A stretch of DNA of 64,000 bases from Thermoplasmata archaeon. Its GTDB lineage: Archaea; Thermoplasmatota; Thermoplasmata; Thermoplasmatales; Thermoplasmataceae. A program made the position numbers and the translations under genes. Positions 44,734 to 54,758 of the stretch are shown piece after piece. The notes below the pieces were generated by a model. That model saw only the letters and a list, made by a program, of their open reading frames with translations. It had not been told where the DNA came from and ran no database searches. Numbering within the stretch: position 1 is the first letter of the stretch; every line of letters starts with the position of its first letter. Location: assembly GCA_021794355.1 (NCBI GenBank), contig JAJYRA010000031.1:1-64000 (forward strand). The letters are read 5' to 3'.

Positions 44734-45690
44734 GTGATATTTCTCATTTTCCTGTTAATGAACATCGTAATTACCGTGGGAAGTATCGCACTCTTCACCC
44801 TATTTGATGAAAAATTTAGTGATTATTCGGGGATTACATCCGTAATTATTGGCATACTGATATATATTTATTTCCCAAATACCTTGGATTTCTCAATTGT
44901 TGTGCTTGGTACCATATGTATAAATACACTTTATACCAAAAAATCGTTTATTTTTATCATATTGCTTGTTATTATTAGCGTAGTAGATGGTTTAGCAAAT
45001 TTTACCATCTCATCATTGCTGAATGAGACCCTCGCTATCGGCGCGGGCATATCCATATCCTTGCTTTTATCCAATGAAGTTAGAATAATGAATATGAATA
45101 ACGAGAATCAAAGAGGAAAGACAAAGAAGACTGAGGTTGAAAGAGATTTAGTTCAGATACTTTGTGGCATCCTGATTTTATTGGCAATAATCCTGACACC
45201 TAAAATTTTACTGGAGGGGGGATTGCTCCTGAGCGTTCTTCTGGGCATAATCTTGATAAAAATTACAGCCGTTTACGGCAATTCGGTTATTTCCAAGACT
45301 ATACTTCACTTTGAGCGTAACGATGTGCAGCCAGGAATTGGAACATTATGGTTTATTGCAGGTTTAATGATACTCATTGCCCTATCCTTAAGGTGGAGGG
45401 TCGTCGAAATAGGGGTATTTGCCATGGCCATAGGAGACTCGCTGGCCACAATTGGTGGAGTGAATCTTAAGACAAGGAAACTATTCTTTAATCCTAAAAA
45501 AAGTCTGGGAGGTTTTATCTCCATGCTCATACCAACAGCAATATTCGCATTCTTTGTTCTTGGACCAATTTATATTATAATCGCAATTGTTGCAACTGTT
45601 ATAGAGTCACTATCCATGTACCCTATAGACGATAATATCACCATTCCTGTGGGCGTTATAGTAACAAATTTCTTAATTTCTCTCCTTTGA
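44734..45690 (+). CDS. Polyprenol/phytol kinase-like integral membrane protein
   Basis: The 318-residue hydrophobic protein has about nine membrane helices. The motif MAIGDSLATIGG, followed by FNPKKSLGG, is the CTP-binding pattern (GDxxA...KKSxxG) of dolichol kinase SEC59, phytol kinase VTE5 and related cytidylyltransferase-like enzymes. In archaea such proteins may phosphorylate geranylgeraniol or dolichol for lipid or glycan synthesis. The start is a GTG with TTTTTATATC 24 bases upstream, so probably leaderless. The substrate is inferred from the family. Confidence 0.65.
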   Translation: MIFLIFLLMNIVITVGSIALFTLFDEKFSDYSGITSVIIGILIYIYFPNTLDFSIVVLGTICINTLYTKKSFIFIILLVIISVVDGLANFTISSLLNETLAIGAGISISLLLSNEVRIMNMNNENQRGKTKKTEVERDLVQILCGILILLAIILTPKILLEGGLLLSVLLGIILIKITAVYGNSVISKTILHFERNDVQPGIGTLWFIAGLMILIALSLRWRVVEIGVFAMAIGDSLATIGGVNLKTRKLFFNPKKSLGGFISMLIPTAIFAFFVLGPIYIIIAIVATVIESLSMYPIDDNITIPVGVIVTNFLISLL

Positions 45691-46025
45691 TTTGAATAAT
45701 ACCAGCCTTAAGAAACTATTTATTTCCTTGCAAACAGAAATGAAAATGGTCTAATTGGTTTTACTTGACATGTATGATTGCCCCTAGGAGGAGATTGACT
45801 AACAATGAAGATAAAGTTATTCCTGTCTAAAGGGGTTCCGGCCATAGAATTCTTGCTGATAGCCTTCAAGGGGTTAAGCTATTTGTCTGAATCTGGAGAA
45901 TAAGTGACGGATCTAAAGGCCGTCAATACACAACCAAGAAATGGATGGAAGGTAAAAATTAATTTATAAGTTTAAAGGAAATAAAATAAAAAGAACGCCT
46001 TAGATTAATATAAAAAGGGAATAAG
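45691..46025. other. Convergent intergenic region, no gene seen
   Basis: Between the kinase-like gene and the symporter. One plus-strand frame around 45780-45960 has coding-like stretches (RRRLTNNEDKVIPV, GRQYTTKKWMEG) interrupted by stops, which may be a relic. No element ends or repeats were found. Confidence 0.35.
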
Positions 46026-47525
46026 TTATTCAATATCCTCCAGTTCAGAGTTCTCGATTATTCCCTCGTCCTTTACTTTACTCATTCCTTTCATTATGGC
46101 CATGCCTATTCCCACCACTATGAGGTTCAGTAGAAGAGCGAATATTCCTATGTAGACGAAATCGAAGTTCGCATAAAGTGATTTTTTAAAATCTAGCTGG
46201 GCAAGCATGATTATAGTAGTAGTCAATCCGACAAGCCATCCTGCCCCTACTGGATATTTATTTAGCTTTCTAGTAAATAAGGCAATGTATACTGCTGGCA
46301 GTGTCTGCATGATGATTGCTCCCCCTATTGTCTGAAGATATACAATTTCACCAGATGCTGCAGGTACAAGGGAGAATACAAGTGCACCAATAATAACTGC
46401 GATAACCAATATTCTGGAGAGGTTTGTTTGAGTTTTCTCTGATGCATTAGGATTGATGTATTCAAGATACACATTCCTGGTAAGCAAGTTTGCAGATGCC
46501 AAAGCCATTATGGATGCTGGCACAATGCTTCCAACTACCACTGCAGCAAATACAAAGGCAGTAAAAGATGAGGGAAAGAGGTTGAGAACCAATAGGGGCA
46601 GTGCTTCGCTACTAACTTTTGGATATGCATTGAAATATACCACCGCCATTATGCCAATCATTGCAACGAACAGTAACAATACATTGTATAGGGGAAGAAG
46701 CGAGGCATTTCTCCTTATGGTTTTCGAATCCTTAGCCCCAAGAGTACCGGTAATGGCATGTGGATAAAGAAATAACGCTAGCGCTGAACCAAGTGCAAGT
46801 GTGGTATACCCTAAGTATATTACAGGTGAAATGTTGAGAAGATTTGGACTAATTGTTGAAGCTTTACCAAATATAGCCCCAAAACCTCCCAGTTTAATTG
46901 GGATATATATTATGATCACTATAACGGCGGTCCATATTATGGCATCTTTTATTATGGCCGTTAGTGCAGGACCTCTCAATCCACTGATAAACGTAAAACC
47001 AGCAACGAGGAGGAATGCTATGACCAAACTCACCGTTATGGGAAGAGACAGGGCAGCCAGGACATATTTTATTCCCGTAATCTGCAAAGCTATATATGGT
47101 AATTCTGCCAGAACTCCTGTCAGAGCAATTAGCATTGCAAGGAACCTCGATGAGAAACGATCCTTGACAAAATCTGCTGCAGTAATATATCCACGCCTCT
47201 TTGAAACATTCCATAGCTTAGGCATAGTCACATATACAATGGGATATATCATTACACCGTATGCTATTGCAAACATTGCAAAGGCTCCGCCACCTATACC
47301 CGCAGTAGCAGCGGCCCCAGGTACAGCAATCAGGGTATACGCTGTATATACATCTCCACCCAATAAGAACCACATGACTACTGTTCCAAATCTTCTTCCC
47401 CCGAGACTCCATTCGCCCTTGGCACTCATATCCTCTGGCTTTCTCCAGAAATATGCCAGATAACCGGCAAAGAGGACTATTATAATAATAGCAAAGAACA
47501 ATGCGAGATCAACATTTGTAAACAT
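46026..47525 (-). CDS. Sodium:solute symporter family permease
   Basis: A 499-residue membrane protein with about 13 helices, following the SSS layout, with a helix 1 region LAYFWRKPEDMSAKGEWSLGG and GGDVYTAYTLIAVPGAA. Substrates in this family are carboxylates, sugars, proline or pantothenate; none can be chosen. The gene overlaps the stop of a 69-residue DUF3311 gene by one base, a common pairing. In acidophiles protons may replace sodium as the coupling ion; this is inferred. Confidence 0.88.
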   Translation of the reverse strand: MFTNVDLALFFAIIIIVLFAGYLAYFWRKPEDMSAKGEWSLGGRRFGTVVMWFLLGGDVYTAYTLIAVPGAAATAGIGGGAFAMFAIAYGVMIYPIVYVTMPKLWNVSKRRGYITAADFVKDRFSSRFLAMLIALTGVLAELPYIALQITGIKYVLAALSLPITVSLVIAFLLVAGFTFISGLRGPALTAIIKDAIIWTAVIVIIIYIPIKLGGFGAIFGKASTISPNLLNISPVIYLGYTTLALGSALALFLYPHAITGTLGAKDSKTIRRNASLLPLYNVLLLFVAMIGIMAVVYFNAYPKVSSEALPLLVLNLFPSSFTAFVFAAVVVGSIVPASIMALASANLLTRNVYLEYINPNASEKTQTNLSRILVIAVIIGALVFSLVPAASGEIVYLQTIGGAIIMQTLPAVYIALFTRKLNKYPVGAGWLVGLTTTIIMLAQLDFKKSLYANFDFVYIGIFALLLNLIVVGIGMAIMKGMSKVKDEGIIENSELEDIE

Positions 47526-47734
47526 TAGCTCGTCACCTTCCTTTTTCTTTCACTATTTTCGATAAAATAGACCACTGACGTAAGGGCTGCTGCAATAAAT
47601 ATCCATACAAGTTGATACCAATAAAAGAAAGGTATCCCTCCCAATTCTGGGTTAACCCTTGCATATATTGTTACCCCTGCCACCATAAAAAAATATGGCA
47701 AAGCCAAAAGTATATACTTAACTACAGGACTCAT
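47525..47734 (-). CDS. DUF3311 small membrane protein, symporter partner
   Basis: This 69-residue protein has two membrane helices (LLALPYFFMVAGVTIYARV and WIFIAAALTSVVYFI) and the PFFYWYQL motif of DUF3311 proteins, which are usually found before SSS symporters. It likely forms a complex with the symporter. The stop touches the symporter start. Confidence 0.75.
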   Translation of the reverse strand: MSPVVKYILLALPYFFMVAGVTIYARVNPELGGIPFFYWYQLVWIFIAAALTSVVYFIENSERKRKVTS

Positions 47735-48108
47735 TCGAATATTACCACTTCATATTATAAAAACCTATTGATGACTGTTTTCTGGTTAAATCCTTAAGCC
47801 AGAGGCTTAAATTGAGATTAAAATATGGCATATATATATGACAGTGTATTCAAGTGAGCATGTATGAAATCAGTTTCTAGTGTGACAATTTCTAAAACCC
47901 GATGAAAATCATTTATGATGGCTGTTCATATTACCGATTTCTCAAAGTTAAGGAAATTTTGAGATTTACACAAAACTGAGGTTTATAGAAATCTTCGTGT
48001 GTCTTTTATCTTTAGGTATGTTCCGTGGTCCATTTCCAATTCGAGAATATAAGATATGGATTTCAGCATCTTCAAATAAGTGGCAAGAAACTTTTAATTC
48101 ATTGAATG
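47735..48108. other. Intergenic region, no gene seen
   Basis: It holds the promoter of the DUF3311-symporter unit on the minus strand and untranslated sequence after the GNAT gene. A weak C/D-box-like pair was seen (see rejected items). No frame is supported. Confidence 0.35.
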
Positions 48109-49074
48109 TTAATCTTTTCTTGAGACTTCTCTAAAATCCTTAAAGAACATTAAATCGTCTTCGCCTTCCTCAACAAACCCCATTTTTTGGTAAAGCTCAA
48201 TTGCCTTTGATTGATCGTTCACCCACAATTGAAGTTCTCTATGCCCAAGATTCTTTAATTTCTTCGCTAACATTACCATCAAATGACTTCCGTAACCCAT
48301 ATTCTGAAATTCTTTGGAGACAAATATATCCACCAGTAAAGGAGTGTTAATCCTGAAAAATTCAAAAGCACCATCACTTATAACGCACGAACCTATAATT
48401 TTACCATTATGAATTACCTTGGAAGGCGCCTTCAATATCTTTCCATAGTAACCACTGTCAATCACCTGCGGCGTTATGTTTTTTCCATTTTTATATACCA
48501 ATAGAAATTGATCTGGTGAATCGCCATAGGAGTCCAATTGAACCTCGGCCAAATCTTCCTGATCCACCTCTTCCTGTTGTAATTCAATAAATTCCCTTTT
48601 TAGTTTGGTAAATTCGGATTCCTTTTCTTTAAGATTTTCGATAATAGTGTCAACACTGCATACAAGTTTTACTCTGTGAACTCTTCTGAATTCCAATTTT
48701 TCGATCTCATTAAAAAACTGCTCACCATTGAATATGCCATCAAGGATAACGAGTTTGGAAGATTGAATTGCAATAGACTCGAACCACTTTATCATCTCCT
48801 TCCCTGTATCAACCTTATCCTTTCCATATTCTGAAAATCCCATGGAGCATAATATCCTATCATCTACTCCAAGAGGTGGCATGATATAACCATAGGTTGA
48901 CACCTTCCCTCCGGACAGAAATACTCGTGATGGTATTCTATTGTTGTTCAGCATGTCAATGAGTGGTGCGTATACCTCTTCAGCATTAACATCCTTATAT
49001 TTTTCCGCTAGCAATTTTTTTTGTGACATTAAGATTTGATTCCATTCCAACTTTACGTTATTTAATTCCTCCAT
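48109..49074 (-). CDS. GNAT acetyltransferase with long N-terminal domain
   Basis: The C-terminal third (about 215-315) shows a GNAT fold: GSCVISDGAFEFF, the acetyl-CoA loop region EFQNMGYGSHLMVML and the late ELYQKMGFVEEG. The N-terminal 200 residues are acidic with a coiled-coil stretch (about 160-200) and match nothing I know. The acceptor is unknown. It is divergent from malic enzyme with only 49 bases between, so the promoters overlap. Confidence 0.7.
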   Translation of the reverse strand: MEELNNVKLEWNQILMSQKKLLAEKYKDVNAEEVYAPLIDMLNNNRIPSRVFLSGGKVSTYGYIMPPLGVDDRILCSMGFSEYGKDKVDTGKEMIKWFESIAIQSSKLVILDGIFNGEQFFNEIEKLEFRRVHRVKLVCSVDTIIENLKEKESEFTKLKREFIELQQEEVDQEDLAEVQLDSYGDSPDQFLLVYKNGKNITPQVIDSGYYGKILKAPSKVIHNGKIIGSCVISDGAFEFFRINTPLLVDIFVSKEFQNMGYGSHLMVMLAKKLKNLGHRELQLWVNDQSKAIELYQKMGFVEEGEDDLMFFKDFREVSRKD

Positions 49075-49123
49075 GAATAGATAATTTCGAAGTATATTTA
49101 AACAATTTTACCATATCTCCATA

Positions 49124-50458
49124 ATGAACAATGAAGAGAGAACACGGCAATTCAACAAAATTGCAGTGGAATACTCAAGGTATTATAAGGGAAAAATAAG
49201 GAATTATCCAAATGTCCCAATCAATTCAATTCAAGATTTTTCATACTGGTACACTCCTGGAGTGGCAGAGGTTTCAAGAGTTATCAACAAAGACCCAGAT
49301 CAATCTTTTGAACTCACTGGAAGGTGGAATTCCATAGGAATCATTACGGACGGAACAAGGGTTTTGGGTCTGGGAAATATTGGTCCAGAAGCAGCCATGC
49401 CTGTGATGGAAGGAAAGGCAATGCTATTCAACCTTTTTGGAGGGGTTAACGCAATCCCCCTTCCAATTAGAGTGAGTTCTGGTGATGATTTCATAAAGGT
49501 TGCCTTAGCTCTGGAACCATCATTTGGTGGGTATAATCTTGAGGATATCGAGAGCCCAAAGTGCTTCTATGTTTTAAAAGAACTACAGGAAAAACTAAAC
49601 ATCCCTGCCTGGCATGATGATCAGCTTGGAACTGCCTGCATTATTCTTGCAGGGTTGATCAATTCGCTTAAAATTGTAGGCAAGAAGATCCCTGATGCCA
49701 TTGTATCACTCATAGGTTCTGGTGCTGCAAACATTGCGGCTGCTAATTTAATGATCGAAGCAGGTTTTAAGGCGGAAAATATCATTATGGTCGATTCTAA
49801 AGGGATTCTCGAACCGGAAAGAGAAGATATTGATAAACTGATGATTTCAAATCCATGGAAATACGACCTGGCATTAAAAACCAATGGGGAAAGGAGAAAG
49901 GGAGATATAGAAGAATCAATGGAGGGGGCCGACCTTGTTGTATCTGCGGCCAGATCCCAGCCTGGGTTGATAAAAGAAGAGTGGGTCAGGAGAATGAACA
50001 AAGACCCGGCCATTTTTGCATTAGCAAATCCATTGCCTGAGATCTGGCCGGACGATGCTAAAAGGGCTGGTGCAAAGATTGTTGCCACAGGAAGGAGCGA
50101 TTTTCCCAATCAAATTAACAATAGCCTGGTATTTCCAGGAATATTTCGCGGAGTACTGGATGCTAGATCCAGAGGTGTCAATTTCAGGATAATGGTTAAG
50201 GCTGCTTATGAAATAGCAGATTACGTAAAAAATCCTGAATCGGATCATATCGTTCCCACCATGGGGGACTGGGGATTATATCCTCGGGTTGCATCATCTG
50301 TTGCAAGAGCCACTGTTGAAGAAAATCTGGCGAGGAAAAATAATAGCAAGGAGGGATTTTACAAAATAGCATCGGAAATAATAAAAACTAACAGGGAAAA
50401 CTTTGAAAAATTGATGGAGTTAAAAATAGTGAAGGAATTACCGGAGGTGGAAGAATGA
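49124..50458 (+). CDS. Malic enzyme (malate dehydrogenase, oxaloacetate-decarboxylating)
   Basis: The 444 residues match short malic enzymes without a phosphotransacetylase domain. The catalytic and metal site is WHDDQLGTA, with LGLGNIGPEAAMPVMEGKA earlier, and the NAD(P) site is LIGSGAANIAAANL. It turns malate into pyruvate and CO2, producing NAD(P)H. TATATTTA at 49093-49100 is 28 bases before the ATG, so it is leaderless. The next gene overlaps by ATGA. Confidence 0.93.
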   Translation: MNNEERTRQFNKIAVEYSRYYKGKIRNYPNVPINSIQDFSYWYTPGVAEVSRVINKDPDQSFELTGRWNSIGIITDGTRVLGLGNIGPEAAMPVMEGKAMLFNLFGGVNAIPLPIRVSSGDDFIKVALALEPSFGGYNLEDIESPKCFYVLKELQEKLNIPAWHDDQLGTACIILAGLINSLKIVGKKIPDAIVSLIGSGAANIAAANLMIEAGFKAENIIMVDSKGILEPEREDIDKLMISNPWKYDLALKTNGERRKGDIEESMEGADLVVSAARSQPGLIKEEWVRRMNKDPAIFALANPLPEIWPDDAKRAGAKIVATGRSDFPNQINNSLVFPGIFRGVLDARSRGVNFRIMVKAAYEIADYVKNPESDHIVPTMGDWGLYPRVASSVARATVEENLARKNNSKEGFYKIASEIIKTNRENFEKLMELKIVKELPEVEE

Positions 50459-50961
50459 AAACAAATGAGATTAATGTAAGAATAGCAGAAGAAAAGGATA
50501 TAGAGCAATTCCTGGACCTAATAATGAGAATGAAGAGATTGAACGGAGAATTTGATTCAATGTTTACTGCAAACGAAGGAAACCGGGAGGCCATAAAGAG
50601 TTACTACAGTCATTGTATCAGCGATAAAAAAAATTTTATTACTCTTGTGGCAGAATCAAATCACAAAATCTATGGTCTTATAAAGGCGGAAATAAGGGAA
50701 AGGATTTCATATTTACCAAGTCAGGAAGCAAGGATCATAGATCTTTATATTATGCCGGAAATCCGGAGGAAAAAGGTCGGCAATCTGCTCCTTGAAAAAC
50801 TGTATTCTGAAATGGAAAAACGAAATGTGTCTGTAGTAACGGCTGAATTTCCTGCAAAGAATTTGATTGCTCTGAACTTTTACGATAAAATAGGATACAG
50901 GGAAATTGGAAAGGTGTTTGGTAAATCTATAGTAGAAGAGCCGGGAGACGAAAGAGATTAA
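50455..50961 (+). CDS. GNAT family acetyltransferase
   Basis: A single-domain GNAT of 168 residues: ARIIDLYIMPEIRRKKVGNLLLEKL is the beta4-alpha3 acetyl-CoA site, and NLIALNFYDKIGYREIGK the C-terminal strand. The ATG overlaps the malic enzyme stop, so the two are co-translated. The acceptor cannot be predicted; regulation of the enzyme by acetylation is a guess. Confidence 0.8.
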   Translation: MKTNEINVRIAEEKDIEQFLDLIMRMKRLNGEFDSMFTANEGNREAIKSYYSHCISDKKNFITLVAESNHKIYGLIKAEIRERISYLPSQEARIIDLYIMPEIRRKKVGNLLLEKLYSEMEKRNVSVVTAEFPAKNLIALNFYDKIGYREIGKVFGKSIVEEPGDERD

Positions 50962-50962
50962 T

Positions 50963-51910
50963 TCAGAATAACCTTGATGATTTCCACTTATTGATTATTT
51001 TTTCAGACCTGAGAAAATATTCATTCATAATTTCATTTAGTTCTCTTTGATCTTTTCCTTCCACAAAAACCAGCTTATCATCAGCTTGTTTAAATAAGCC
51101 TGAATTTTCAGCCCAGTCCAATTCGTTTCTGGAAAAAAGTGATGTGGAGACCGGATTGCCTCTTCTCATCAAGAATTTATTTTTAATGTTCTTAATCAAT
51201 CTATATGAATTATATACGCTAAATTCCTCACTTTCTGAAAAGGTTTTAAATTTATTTTGAAGAGCAGCCAGTAAGCCTTCCGTGGTTATATTCTGGCTCA
51301 GATTGATCTTAGCTGGATAGGAGGAAACTGGAATAATCGAATCGGGCAAAATCTGATAAAAATTGTAATAAACCCTATTACCTTGTACAAACCCATATTT
51401 TGTGCAGTTTTTACTGGAATTTAAATGAGGGGATTCCAGTGATTTTGATGGAAACTCATTAAAAAATTCATCCGGAAACCTCAGGGCATTCTTTATTTCA
51501 TAGGATATCTCTATTACATCTATGGGACTATCTGTAACCTTTTGCTTAAGTTTAAAATTATAACACAAATCTATGGATTCTATGGTACCCAGAGAGTCAA
51601 TCTGAATTTCTGGTATGTCAGAATCGTCTACCTTTAAATTTTCAAGTTCTTCATCACTTATCTTTATGAATTCAATGGAATCTGATTTTAGTAAGGAATA
51701 ACCCATGTCCGTGATTAGGGTCTGCAATTCCTCATGAATGTCCAGCGGAATGTTTAGTTTTATCTGATCAAGATCAAAAGGGGTAAACTTGTATTCAGCG
51801 TCCCTCCCGCTATTATTAGCGTGGTAATATGTGGAGGTTGCAGTATAAATCCTTGTTCCAATGTTTCTTAAATCGCCTAAATATTTATTTAAAAGTCCCT
51901 TTGTGTCCAT
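50963..51910 (-). CDS. Conserved-looking hypothetical protein
   Basis: This 315-residue cytosolic protein is acidic with predicted mixed alpha/beta structure. It has no signal, membrane helix or recognisable motif. Its codon use and Glu/Lys/Asn-rich composition match those of neighbouring real genes, so it is probably expressed. It is convergent with the GNAT gene, with one base between the stops. I do not recognise the family. Confidence 0.6.
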   Translation of the reverse strand: MDTKGLLNKYLGDLRNIGTRIYTATSTYYHANNSGRDAEYKFTPFDLDQIKLNIPLDIHEELQTLITDMGYSLLKSDSIEFIKISDEELENLKVDDSDIPEIQIDSLGTIESIDLCYNFKLKQKVTDSPIDVIEISYEIKNALRFPDEFFNEFPSKSLESPHLNSSKNCTKYGFVQGNRVYYNFYQILPDSIIPVSSYPAKINLSQNITTEGLLAALQNKFKTFSESEEFSVYNSYRLIKNIKNKFLMRRGNPVSTSLFSRNELDWAENSGLFKQADDKLVFVEGKDQRELNEIMNEYFLRSEKIINKWKSSRLF

Positions 51911-52348
51911 AGATGAGCATAACTGATTTCAAATAAATGTTTACGTTGAAAAGTACCTTATTGAGTTAATGCCTTAGGGTAAAAATCAAATTGGTACCCA
52001 TATTTCTAAACATCCTCTTTAACGATGGGGACGAAACTCATCCCATACCTAGCAGTGAATGTAACAAGATTTCTTGTCCATGTTAAAATGATCTCCACGA
52101 ATCTAAAATAGTCAACAGTATTCAAATCGTGGAATGCAAAACCAATTCAATTAATGTTTATCTGTGGTTCCTTTATGCCTGACCGCTGAACCCCAATTCC
52201 TCAGTGCCAATGACTGAAACTGTGATTTCTTGTTCATGATTAAATGACATGAATTATCGAGAAATTTCCAGGGAAGAATCTAATAATGAAAAGATTGTCC
52301 CATAAACGTTAAATAGACTCATTCTCTTGATATACTGAGGGGATATAA
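51911..52348. other. Intergenic region before the asnS-hem operon
   Basis: No gene found. A weak 5-pair hairpin (ATGGG/CCCAT) lies around 52024-52047. The right end has GATATAC and GGGGATATAA, the promoter and possible ribosome site of the operon's first gene. Confidence 0.35.
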
Positions 52349-52951
52349 TTGGCATTTAAGTCGGAGTATTATCAAAAACTTGTTATCAATGGCACAATTG
52401 AAGATCTTATGGATTTATCTGAGCAGATTAACAATGACACCACTCTGACAGAAGAGGAATTAACCTGGTTAGAAAACACCATAAGGAGTAAATTAAAATT
52501 GTTGAATGGAATAAAAATTAAGGTGGTAAATTCTGAATCAGGTACCGAAGAACAGCCCCCACAAACCATGTATGATGATTTCGGTGGTTCTGCCATATAT
52601 CAGGGGGAAGTAAACATTTACGGAGTAAAATGGAAGGTCTATATTCCGGGTGCGAAATATTTTGATTCCACCAATAAGAGGTGGTTTTATAACGAAAAAA
52701 TAGCGGAAAAGCTTTCACAGATACTTCTTCCTGTAATTCCTGGTAAGTTTAAGGGTTATTTTGGGTATCCCCCATGGATACTGGGGACATCTTCAGCTCC
52801 AACAACTTATTACATACCTACGGAGGACATAGTTAACATGGCCATTGGAAGAGGTGTAATTAGAGGTTGGGAGTACCTTGTAGAGGCGGGCATCCCTAAA
52901 CCATTTGTCGAGAGGCTTAAATCCAGTAGTATGGGAAACGTACTTAAATGA
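52349..52951 (+). CDS. Hypothetical protein, first gene of the asnS-hem operon
   Basis: The 200 residues have a helical N-terminus (about 1-60), a Gly/Tyr-rich middle (YQGEVNIYGVKWKVYIPGAKYFD) and a GYPPWILGT motif. No known family was recognised. The start is a TTG preceded by GAGGGGAT. Its stop overlaps the DUF309 gene by ATGA, so it is translationally coupled to the operon. Confidence 0.6.
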   Translation: MAFKSEYYQKLVINGTIEDLMDLSEQINNDTTLTEEELTWLENTIRSKLKLLNGIKIKVVNSESGTEEQPPQTMYDDFGGSAIYQGEVNIYGVKWKVYIPGAKYFDSTNKRWFYNEKIAEKLSQILLPVIPGKFKGYFGYPPWILGTSSAPTTYYIPTEDIVNMAIGRGVIRGWEYLVEAGIPKPFVERLKSSSMGNVLK

Positions 52952-53454
52952 GGATTATAATAGGCGTGAAAGGAAATAAAATTCAAGCATTCCCTCATCG
53001 AAGAATCGAAAGAATTACCTCCTACGGCCGAGAATTAGATTTCTTTGATTTAAAAGAGGGAACAATAATAGATACTCTTGATGATGAATTATTCAGGGTA
53101 TACCCTGAGGAATATCATAAAGAGAATGCCCTTAAAACCTTTGGTTTAAATCAGTTTGAGGAAATGGTTAAACTTGAAAGATTCTGGGAACTCCACGAAG
53201 TATTGGAACATTATTGGAGCCAGGCAGAAAGTATCAATAAAAAAATTCTGAAAGCACTCATAGGCATTATGGTTTCTCAGGTAAAATGGCAAATGTCTCA
53301 ATATAATACATCGGAACGAATTCTGAATAGAACTATTTGTGAACTGGAACAGCTTACCGGAATGAAAAAAGAAAACATATTAAAAGTGTCTTCCTATCCG
53401 GTGGTTTTGAGTGAAAATTTTATGTCTTCAGTAACGCAAATATATATTAAGTGA
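52948..53454 (+). CDS. DUF309 family protein
   Basis: Residues about 80-150 contain the DUF309 pattern [16 protein letters not shown] followed by [15 protein letters not shown]. The function of DUF309 is unknown; the helical bundle has conserved Glu/His residues that could bind metal. An N-terminal extension (1-75) is specific to this protein. Its stop is close to the asnS start, which carries a GTGATCC site within the DUF309 end. Confidence 0.75.
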   Translation: MRIIIGVKGNKIQAFPHRRIERITSYGRELDFFDLKEGTIIDTLDDELFRVYPEEYHKENALKTFGLNQFEEMVKLERFWELHEVLEHYWSQAESINKKILKALIGIMVSQVKWQMSQYNTSERILNRTICELEQLTGMKKENILKVSSYPVVLSENFMSSVTQIYIK

Positions 53455-53468
53455 TCCGATGTGGGTTT

Positions 53469-54758
53469 ATGAACCAGATTTCTGAAATTCTAAATGACTC
53501 ATCAATTGGAAGTACTAGGGAAGTCCGGGGTTGGGTATATCGATCAAGGACTTCGGGTAAGCTTGCATTTATCATTCTTAGGGATTCCACGAATATTATT
53601 CAATGCGTGGCCAGATCAGAAAATTTTAAGGAGGAGGATTTCAAACTATTATCCTCTTTAACCATAGAAAGTAGTCTTTCCCTGAGTGGTACGGTAAAGA
53701 GGGATGATAGGGCCGTAACAGGATATGAATTAAATATTTTGGAATTCAAGATTTATGAAAGAAATGAGAATTTTCCGGTATCAAGGGATATATCTGAGGA
53801 ATTTGAACTGGATAACAGGCATCTCTGGATTAGGAGCAGGGAATTCACATCCATCCTCAAGATAAGATCCACAGTTTTTAATGCTTTCCGTGATTATTTC
53901 AGTGAAAAGGGATACTTTGAAGTGCAACCTCCCCTGATGGTATCCACTGCTACAGAAGGTGGTTCAACCCTTTTTAAGGTTCCTTTTTTTGGGGAAGATG
54001 CTTATCTAACACAGAGTTCCCAGTTCTATCTGGAGACATTCATATTTTCTCTGGAAAGGGTGTATACCATATCTCCAAGCTTTAGGGCTGAAAAGAGCAG
54101 AACCTGGAGGCATTTAACGGAATACTGGCACGCTGAAGCTGAGCTTGCATGGGTGAACAACAATGAGATGATGGAAATCGAGGAGGAAATGATACATTAC
54201 ATCATCCGTAAGGTTATTGAAAAAAATGAGTCGGATCTCACCCTACTGAATAGGGATATTGATACGCTGAAGGAGAGTTTAAAGCCCTTTAAGAGGATGA
54301 AATACTCTGAACTCATAGATATTTCTGAATCACTGGGAATGCCGCTTAAATATGGGGATGATCTGGGTGCAGATGAAGAGAAGCAGATCATGTCAAATTA
54401 CAAGACGCCTATATTTATTACAGACTTTCCAGCTTCCTTAAAAACCTTCTATCACCAGCCCAACCCTGAAAAAATTGACGAAATATTGTGCCATGATTTA
54501 CTTGCTCCGGAGGGATATGGAGAAATTGTGGGTGGGGGAGAGAGAATATGGGATTACAAATTACTGAAAGATAGAATCCGTGAGAGTGGGCTAAACGAAA
54601 AGGACTATTACTGGTATCTTGACCTTAGAAAGTATGGGAGTGTACCTCATTCCGGGTTCGGTTTGGGAATGGACAGGATGTGCATGTGGATAATGCATCT
54701 GGATAAAATCACTGGAGCCATAGCATATCCTAGAACCATTAGAAGATTGAGACCTTAG
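53469..54758 (+). CDS. asnS: Asparaginyl-tRNA synthetase
   Basis: A class IIb synthetase with an N-terminal OB anticodon-binding fold (about 10-105) and a catalytic domain. Motif 2 region [15 protein letters not shown] and [11 protein letters not shown] are typical of AsnRS rather than AspRS. Motif 3 is [12 protein letters not shown], with terminal PRTIRRLRP. It attaches asparagine to tRNA-Asn. The ATG at 53469 is preferred over a GTG at 53451, because GTGATCC there is better read as its Shine-Dalgarno site. hemE begins immediately after the stop. Confidence 0.88.
   Translation: MNQISEILNDSSIGSTREVRGWVYRSRTSGKLAFIILRDSTNIIQCVARSENFKEEDFKLLSSLTIESSLSLSGTVKRDDRAVTGYELNILEFKIYERNENFPVSRDISEEFELDNRHLWIRSREFTSILKIRSTVFNAFRDYFSEKGYFEVQPPLMVSTATEGGSTLFKVPFFGEDAYLTQSSQFYLETFIFSLERVYTISPSFRAEKSRTWRHLTEYWHAEAELAWVNNNEMMEIEEEMIHYIIRKVIEKNESDLTLLNRDIDTLKESLKPFKRMKYSELIDISESLGMPLKYGDDLGADEEKQIMSNYKTPIFITDFPASLKTFYHQPNPEKIDEILCHDLLAPEGYGEIVGGGERIWDYKLLKDRIRESGLNEKDYYWYLDLRKYGSVPHSGFGLGMDRMCMWIMHLDKITGAIAYPRTIRRLRP

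Noticed and set aside
45780-45970. Possible transposase relic
   Set aside because: Coding-like words are broken by stops and do not match a transposase motif I can name; no terminal repeats.
46801-47463. 220-codon frame antisense to the symporter
   Set aside because: A mirror of a hydrophobic gene; low-complexity Ile/Ala/Pro composition is typical of antisense frames.
47900-47985. ATGATGG and CTGA as C/D-box sRNA motifs
   Set aside because: Box spacing and internal C'/D' boxes are not convincing, and no terminal stem is seen.
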